From Mesorhabditis belari (lineage: Eukaryota; Nematoda; Chromadorea; Rhabditida; Rhabditidae), in NCBI GenBank assembly GCA_958450365.1, contig CAUEEP010000737.1:36001-100000 (forward strand): a stretch of DNA of 64,000 nt, given 5' to 3'. The notes below the pieces were generated by a model. It did no database searches. It worked only from the letters and a program-made list of their open reading frames with translations, and was not told the origin of the DNA. This document shows positions 58,963 to 64,000 of this stretch, in pieces. The stretch's first letter is position 1, and the number at the start of each line of letters is the position of its first letter. A program made the position numbers and the translations under genes.

Positions 58963-61900
58963 TTATCGCGTTGACACGCAGGTTCGAAAACCTGGTAGAT
59001 TTATATACAATTTGTTCTTGACGTCCTCATCCAAGAAAATTAGTGTGGCTGGATTCGACTCCGGCAGCGGCTTCATTCTTCCTGAAATCTAAACAAAGTG
59101 AACAGCTAATATGGACAAGTACTTACAAATGTTGAACCACCTCATACGGCGTCCACGTTCAGCGCGTAGCGATTGGCAACATAGAGTGGCGTTGGGTAGA
59201 GAAGTCGGAAGAGCCTCAATTTGATGCATGTAGCACAAGCCGTAGGTGAACTCCTCGATGTCATCCATTGACCATTTGCAATCATCACAAAGAATTGTGT
59301 ACAGTGGAGTCAAGGCGCTACCCTAAATATCAAGTTAATTGAATAGTTTTAACCTTTAACATGCCTGAAGAGCGATGTGAGAGTTCAAGTAGAATTGCTT
59401 GAACTTAGGGCTTGTGAGAATCGTGTCGACAACACATCCCAGGATCAATGTTCTGCTTGTTGGCTCGGTCACTTGGGTTGATTTCGGCGCGGAAGAGACG
59501 GGTGCAATGATCCTTTGTGACGATGATGCAGGTGAGGGCAATTTTATTGCCTGGAGTCGGCTGAGCATTTTGACAAGACTTCTTGAATGGCCGGAATTTC
59601 ATTCTTGGATCATCTGAATGCAATCAACAGAAACGACAATATACGCACAAATCAAAACCTTGTCGTATGCCGTTTCAGGAACTCCTCCTCGGTACAAGAC
59701 AACACGTTTAGGCAGGGAAGTGGGACGCTTGCGAGCTGCATTTCCGACGCCGCACATTTTCATCCAGTCGTCACGATTTTACGCGTCACCACCAGACCAC
59801 CAATCAACTAAAACGATACAATAACAAAGACGTTACGATTTCCAAAACCTGGTCCGATGCCAATTTTGGGTCCATTCGTTCGAAATCGCCGTAAAAGCCG
59901 CCCACGTCCGCAGAAATATTTGCGGCGTATCCAACAACAGTCGGCATCGGCTGTTCTCCCTCAAGTCGGACTCCTGGAGGCGCGGTAATTGTTGCCCCCA
60001 ATCCAATCACCAACGTTTCGCCTTTCTGGAGAAGAGTGTTGCCATTGCTAAAATTTGAGTCTACTTAAATCTTAAATAAGGAGGCCAACATTTTGATTGA
60101 ATAGTTGATGCCACCAAGCTTGACGTTCATCTTGTTGCATACCCTCTTCACCGTAGCTGGCTTGTCACCTTCTCGAGCACTTCACGTGCTGTTCGCAGTT
60201 TGATGTTTTGGGTAACGTGATTTGATACTTGCGCTCAAAGCTCTTGATCTCATCTAAATCTTTTATAAAAATAAACCAAAAACACAATACAAACCTTGAA
60301 TTGTTAAGCTGTTTTCGGTGACCATATTTGCGAAGTCGACCTTACCGCGGTGCCATCGTCTGGAACATTTCTTCAAGTCTTTCAAAGTTCACCACCTAAA
60401 AGTAATGTAAGTTTTGCAGCCAACAACGCTATCTACTAATCCTCGCATGCAACCGGAGCTTCCAGTTGAACACCGCGTCTTATTGCTTCGTTGTGGAGTC
60501 AAACTGGCCAGTGGTTTATAGTGCTTGATATATCTTGGGGTTGTCGGACAATGAGAAGAAAAGCCCAAACATCACATTTTCCGGGTATCAGATATTGTGC
60601 TCCTCGCTCGATCTTCCAAGTGACTAAATTTGCATAACTTGCAGATAAGGACTGAATAAACTTCTACATCGCTCCATGTCGATATTAGCTGTATGTCCAT
60701 TGTTCTAGCGAATGACAGGTATGGTGCGAGTTGGCGACCATTCACTTTCATCGGGTTTGTGACCACGCGGAAAACCGCCATGCTTGGTTTCGAAGATCTC
60801 GTTTATCTCGGCATTGTTCATAATGAGTGTTTGTTTGATACTTGGTAAGTACGGCACATTCCTTAAAAAACAAAACTATTCTTCTCAATGATTTTGCAAT
60901 ACTTTTGTCGTCTCTTTCATTTGGTCAGCAGTTTGTTGTGCAAAGCCGACACGTTGGTCAGGAGCTACTGTACAGACTTCCATTGGGAAGAACGTTTCCT
61001 TCTTTGCCTGGACACAGATCAATGGAGCTAATGGTGCTCTAAAAAAATAAACGTGTTACTGTAAAAAAAATGAAAAAAATTGTATCAATTGTTGAGAAAA
61101 AGGAAACGTACTGCAAGCATAGATTATACTTCTCCTGATAGTAGGGGTCGCGAACGGAGATCTTCTTGTCGGGCAGGGTAATCACATGTGACGAATCGAA
61201 GGCAACTTTGATGATCTTGTGTTTTTTCTTGGACCTTCCGTGAGTGGTTGTTACCATAAGACCTGCGGACAAGAAACAAGTTAGGAAACAAAAATGATTC
61301 CCCACCTCTTAGAACAATGTTGAGGCGTTCAATCTGGACAGAGTTGGCATGAGCGCTGGAAATTGAATCCGGTTCATGTTGACGGCTTTTTCTGGCATTG
61401 GAATCGGCTTGTGGAAGGCGGCTTTTTTGCATCGATTGCTGTTCACGGGGATGTTGGCGCGATCCCGTCCTTTCGGTCCTCAACGAGTCGTACAGAATAT
61501 TTGGCACCAACTTTCAGCTCCTTTCCATCAGGCAACTAAATACAAAGATAACTTGCTTGAGATAAGTTAAAAACAAGCTTCCTCTTTCGTCTCCATTGGA
61601 TCAACGCCAAAACACTTGAGCATTCTTCGCATAGACCTTACTCCTTCTCAAAAACCAGAAACGATTGCCTAAAGGTCTTTGCTGGAAAAGAATATGATAT
61701 AATTAGCCTACGGATTAGCAAGAGCATGTTGAACTAATCCAATTTGAAGAAATTGAAAAATTGTTCGATCCTTGTCCATTGCAACGAGAGAGTTGTCCAC
61801 TTCCTTGCAAACATTGAGCGGCATTTCGGAGTTTTCAGCGGTGGGGTTTGATCTGGACCTCGATGAGATGAAGTCCTTCAAGAGGGCCAACAGCTTGCGC

Positions 61901-62584
61901 AGGCGTGAGTTTTATTAGGCACCGAAACATTTCGCACCCTAAAACAGAAAGTTATCTGGTGACAAAGATGATCCCAAAACTTACAGTATACTTCAGGCGC
62001 TCCATCGAGAACAAGATGCTTTGTCGATCATAGAAGACAACAATTGGGGAAGCCAATTCGTCAGCATATTGGTCGAACAACATCTCAAAGACTTTCCCGG
62101 CCATGGCCTTGCGCCCTGACGAGTAGTGACTAAAAGGATGGATGGAAGGCTAATTGATAAAAACGCTACGCACCGTGGGCCGCTTATTCCCTTGCCATCT
62201 CAATTGGAACAACAGTTGGACCCGAGAAATCTTCCACTGGGCGCGAAGTTGCAAAGTGATTGAGACGTCGTAACTGAAGCAAAACAAAGTGGAATCAACA
62301 AAAGACACGAATTTTACCGCGTAACCCGTACCGCGAAACACTAACCGATAAATCTTCTGCTCCTGATTGATGACGATACCGAAGATGCTGCTTTGCAGTT
62401 CAACGGGGCGTCCAGCTTTTTCCTGGCTCAATTGGTGTCGGATGAGGGTTGCTGACTCCACTTCCGTTCTTCCCATTGCCGTTTCCGTTGCCATTGTAGT
62501 TGAAGCCGGTTTTGTCAAGCCAAACAAAAAAATATTAGAATTAATGGAGACGTTACCTTTATAAAGGTCAAAAGGCGTTTTCAT
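58963..62584 (-). CDS. WAGO-type Argonaute (PAZ and PIWI domains), catalytic residues lost
   Basis: About 15 exons, from MKTPFDLYK (62584) to ...VSTR and stop at 58963. N domain: GRPVELQSSIFGIVINQEQK and ASPIVVFYDRQSILFSMERL. PAZ region: KKISVRDPYYQEKYNL, then APLICVQAKKETFFPMEVCT. MID/PIWI: NVKLGGINYS, ETLVIGLGATITAPPG, KIALTCIIVTKDHCTRLFRA, VVDTILTSPKFKQFYLNSHI, WSMDDIEEFTYGLCYMHQIE and LPNATLCCQSLRAERGRRM. The family cuts or guides on small-RNA-paired transcripts. Here the DEDH tetrad is degenerate: the first Asp site reads VIGLGATI, the second RGGVPE instead of RDGVSE, and the final His site LPNATLCCQS. This fits nematode-specific WAGOs, which bind 22G-type siRNAs without slicing. Single-base frame breaks occur in several exons. 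Confidence 0.82.
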
Positions 62585-62770
62585 TTTCTCCAAATTTCAA
62601 GTAGTTGATGCTTTTGGAAAGCTAAAATAAAAAATAGTTTACTGGATAAACTGAAAGCAATCAAATATGGAAGTCTGAAAGTACCAAAAGCTAGGCAGGT
62701 AGGTCCCCCCGGGGGTAAGGTTGCGTTTTTTCGATGCTAAATTGGCCTAAATTTTCCTACAAGTTGGAAA

Positions 62771-63017
<247 letters not shown>

Positions 63018-63122
63018 CGGAGTCAAAATTTGTGGACACAATGGAAAATGAAAACTGACATTTTTTGAAAGCCAAGACACAAGTTACTGACGAAGTGGGT
63101 TGGATTTCCAAAATGCCAAAGG

Positions 63123-63205
63123 CAACGTAAACCCCGCCTCTCAGCTGAAGGCCTTTGATAAACACAACGTAAGCCCCGGCTCTCTTTAGCCGAAGGCCTT
63201 TATAA
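63123..63205 (+). promoter_or_regulatory. Histone H3 promoter: ~40-bp direct repeat and TATA-like box
   Basis: Two copies of a unit (63123-63161 and 63165-63205) share CAACGTAA, CCCCG-CTCTC and GAAGGCCTTT. The second copy ends in TTTATAA (63199-63205), about 41 bp before the ATG, which may be the core promoter. Confidence 0.5.
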
Positions 63206-63245
63206 CCAGCGATTTTTCAGACAAGCTTCCGTTGTCCATTTTACG

Positions 63246-63692
63246 ATGGCTCGAACAAAGCAAAACTTCACGCAAAACGTCTGCCGGCAAAGCGAGGTTT
63301 TTCCGCGGTTACCGGCAAGCAGGCACGTTCCTCCCATCCCTCTGTCGCGACGAAGGCCGCCCGGAAGGGGGCAGACAATAATCCGGCTGGAGGGGTGAAG
63401 AAAACCACATCGCTACTGACCCGGCACAGTGGCTCTACGCGAAACCAAAAGTACCAGAAGTCGACTGAATTGCTGATGCGTCGTGCCCCATTCCAACGTC
63501 TTGTTAAAGAAATTTCGCAGGACTACAAGACTGACCTTCGCTACCAATCCTCTGCGCTGATGGCCCTTCAAGAAGCCGCTGAAGCGTACCTCGTCGGTCT
63601 CTCTGAAGACACCAATCTGTGTGCAATCTGGCGCCAAGCGAGTCGCGATCATGCTGAAAGACATTCAACTTGCCCGACGAATCTCGGGGTGA
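63246..63692 (+). CDS. Divergent histone H3 with extended N-terminal tail, frame broken
   Basis: Reading with frame changes gives [16 protein letters not shown], a stretch longer than the usual tail ([16 protein letters not shown]), [106 protein letters not shown] and a stop at 63690. The histone-fold core is clearly H3. At least four single-base indels (near 63262, 63300, 63405, 63450 and 63630) and a TGA where an Arg codon is expected (after PHRY, about 63416) interrupt it. Loop 1 is of ordinary H3 length, so it is not CENP-A-like there. It is either a variant/pseudogene or a real gene with sequence errors. Confidence 0.8.
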
Positions 63693-63744
63693 ACGAGCCT
63701 AATGGTGTCATAGACCGCTAAAAATAGAACCCCCAACTCCAACG

Positions 63745-63760
63745 GCCCTCTTTAGGGCCC
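63745..63760 (+). terminator. Histone mRNA 3' stem-loop
   Basis: GGCCCT-CTTT-AGGGCC, a 6-bp stem with 4-nt loop preceded by CCAAC and followed by CCAAA, fits the replication-dependent histone mRNA processing signal. It lies 53 nt after the H3 stop. Confidence 0.93.
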
Positions 63761-63765
63761 CAAAT

Positions 63766-64000
63766 CGTTTGGGTAGGTAGAAATTGTCTTGATCAAACTT
63801 ATTTTGACAAAGGAACCGTCTGTTCCACTCAAATCTTGTTTCATTTCCATGGCCTGCCGTGTGTGGTTTCTCCCCAACACCTACCCTTTGTCCCATTCAT
63901 TAGAGTCACAAATTGGTTCTCTGCAAGCCTAATCTACTAATGTGGTGTAGGCCTTCTTTGCATTCCTTCCTTTTTTATCTTTCTGGGCCATGCGGTCTTC
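63766..64000. other. Right flank of the window
   Basis: About 230 bp after the histone stem-loop without a recognisable gene; minus-strand short open frames show no homology. Confidence 0.5.

Noticed and set aside
63246..63692. CENP-A (HCP-3-like) identity for the H3 gene
   Set aside because: Loop 1 ([12 protein letters not shown]) has ordinary H3 length and sequence; the N-tail still begins ARTKQT.

Overview
The window is a piece of a nematode nuclear genome. The main evidence is twitchin (UNC-22), whose exon sequences and Ig/FnIII domain order closely follow the Caenorhabditis elegans protein. Supporting evidence is the short introns with TTTNCAG/TTTTAG acceptors, a WAGO-type Argonaute, and splice-acceptor motifs directly at start codons, as expected for spliced-leader trans-splicing. 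The species cannot be named from sequence alone; a rhabditid-like nematode fits best.

Layout. 1-37.6 kb: the N-terminal half of twitchin on the minus strand, about 50 short exons from the start Met at 37,575 to the left edge. The kinase and C-terminal Ig domains lie outside the window. Its introns are packed with unrelated tandem repeats, MITE families, tRNA-derived SINE-like sequences, a dead LINE tail and, in the 9.2-kb first intron, a 1.6-kb palindromic Tc1/mariner derivative. 37.6-43.1 kb: gene-free, with poly-T tracts, simple repeats and a long-TIR element. 43.15-46.14 kb: an SLC22/organic-cation-type MFS transporter (minus). 49.6-50.8 kb: a Pur-alpha-like gene, plp-1 (minus). 51.2-56.4 kb: an unidentified multi-exon gene, or two (minus). 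56.7-58.2 kb: a mitochondrial ECSIT homologue (minus). 58.96-62.58 kb: a WAGO-type Argonaute (minus) that lacks catalytic residues. 63.25-63.69 kb: a divergent histone H3 (plus) followed by a canonical histone mRNA stem-loop.

Quality. The twitchin half is almost free of frame problems. From about 43 kb rightwards nearly every gene carries single-base frame breaks, many at homopolymers, and the Argonaute and H3 genes are separated by a run of 168 C followed by 77 G. The simplest reading is unpolished long-read sequence on the right side; real gene decay cannot be excluded for individual genes, H3 in particular.

The genes do not form one pathway. Twitchin is a muscle sarcomere protein, ECSIT a mitochondrial complex I assembly factor, PLP-1 a nucleic-acid binding protein, and the Argonaute belongs to small-RNA silencing. 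The most notable structures are the hairpin transposon inside the twitchin intron, a 51-bp copy of a twitchin exon inserted in that same intron between duplicated flanks, the catalytically degenerate Argonaute and the long-tailed H3. I found no convincing evidence for a wholly new biological system.
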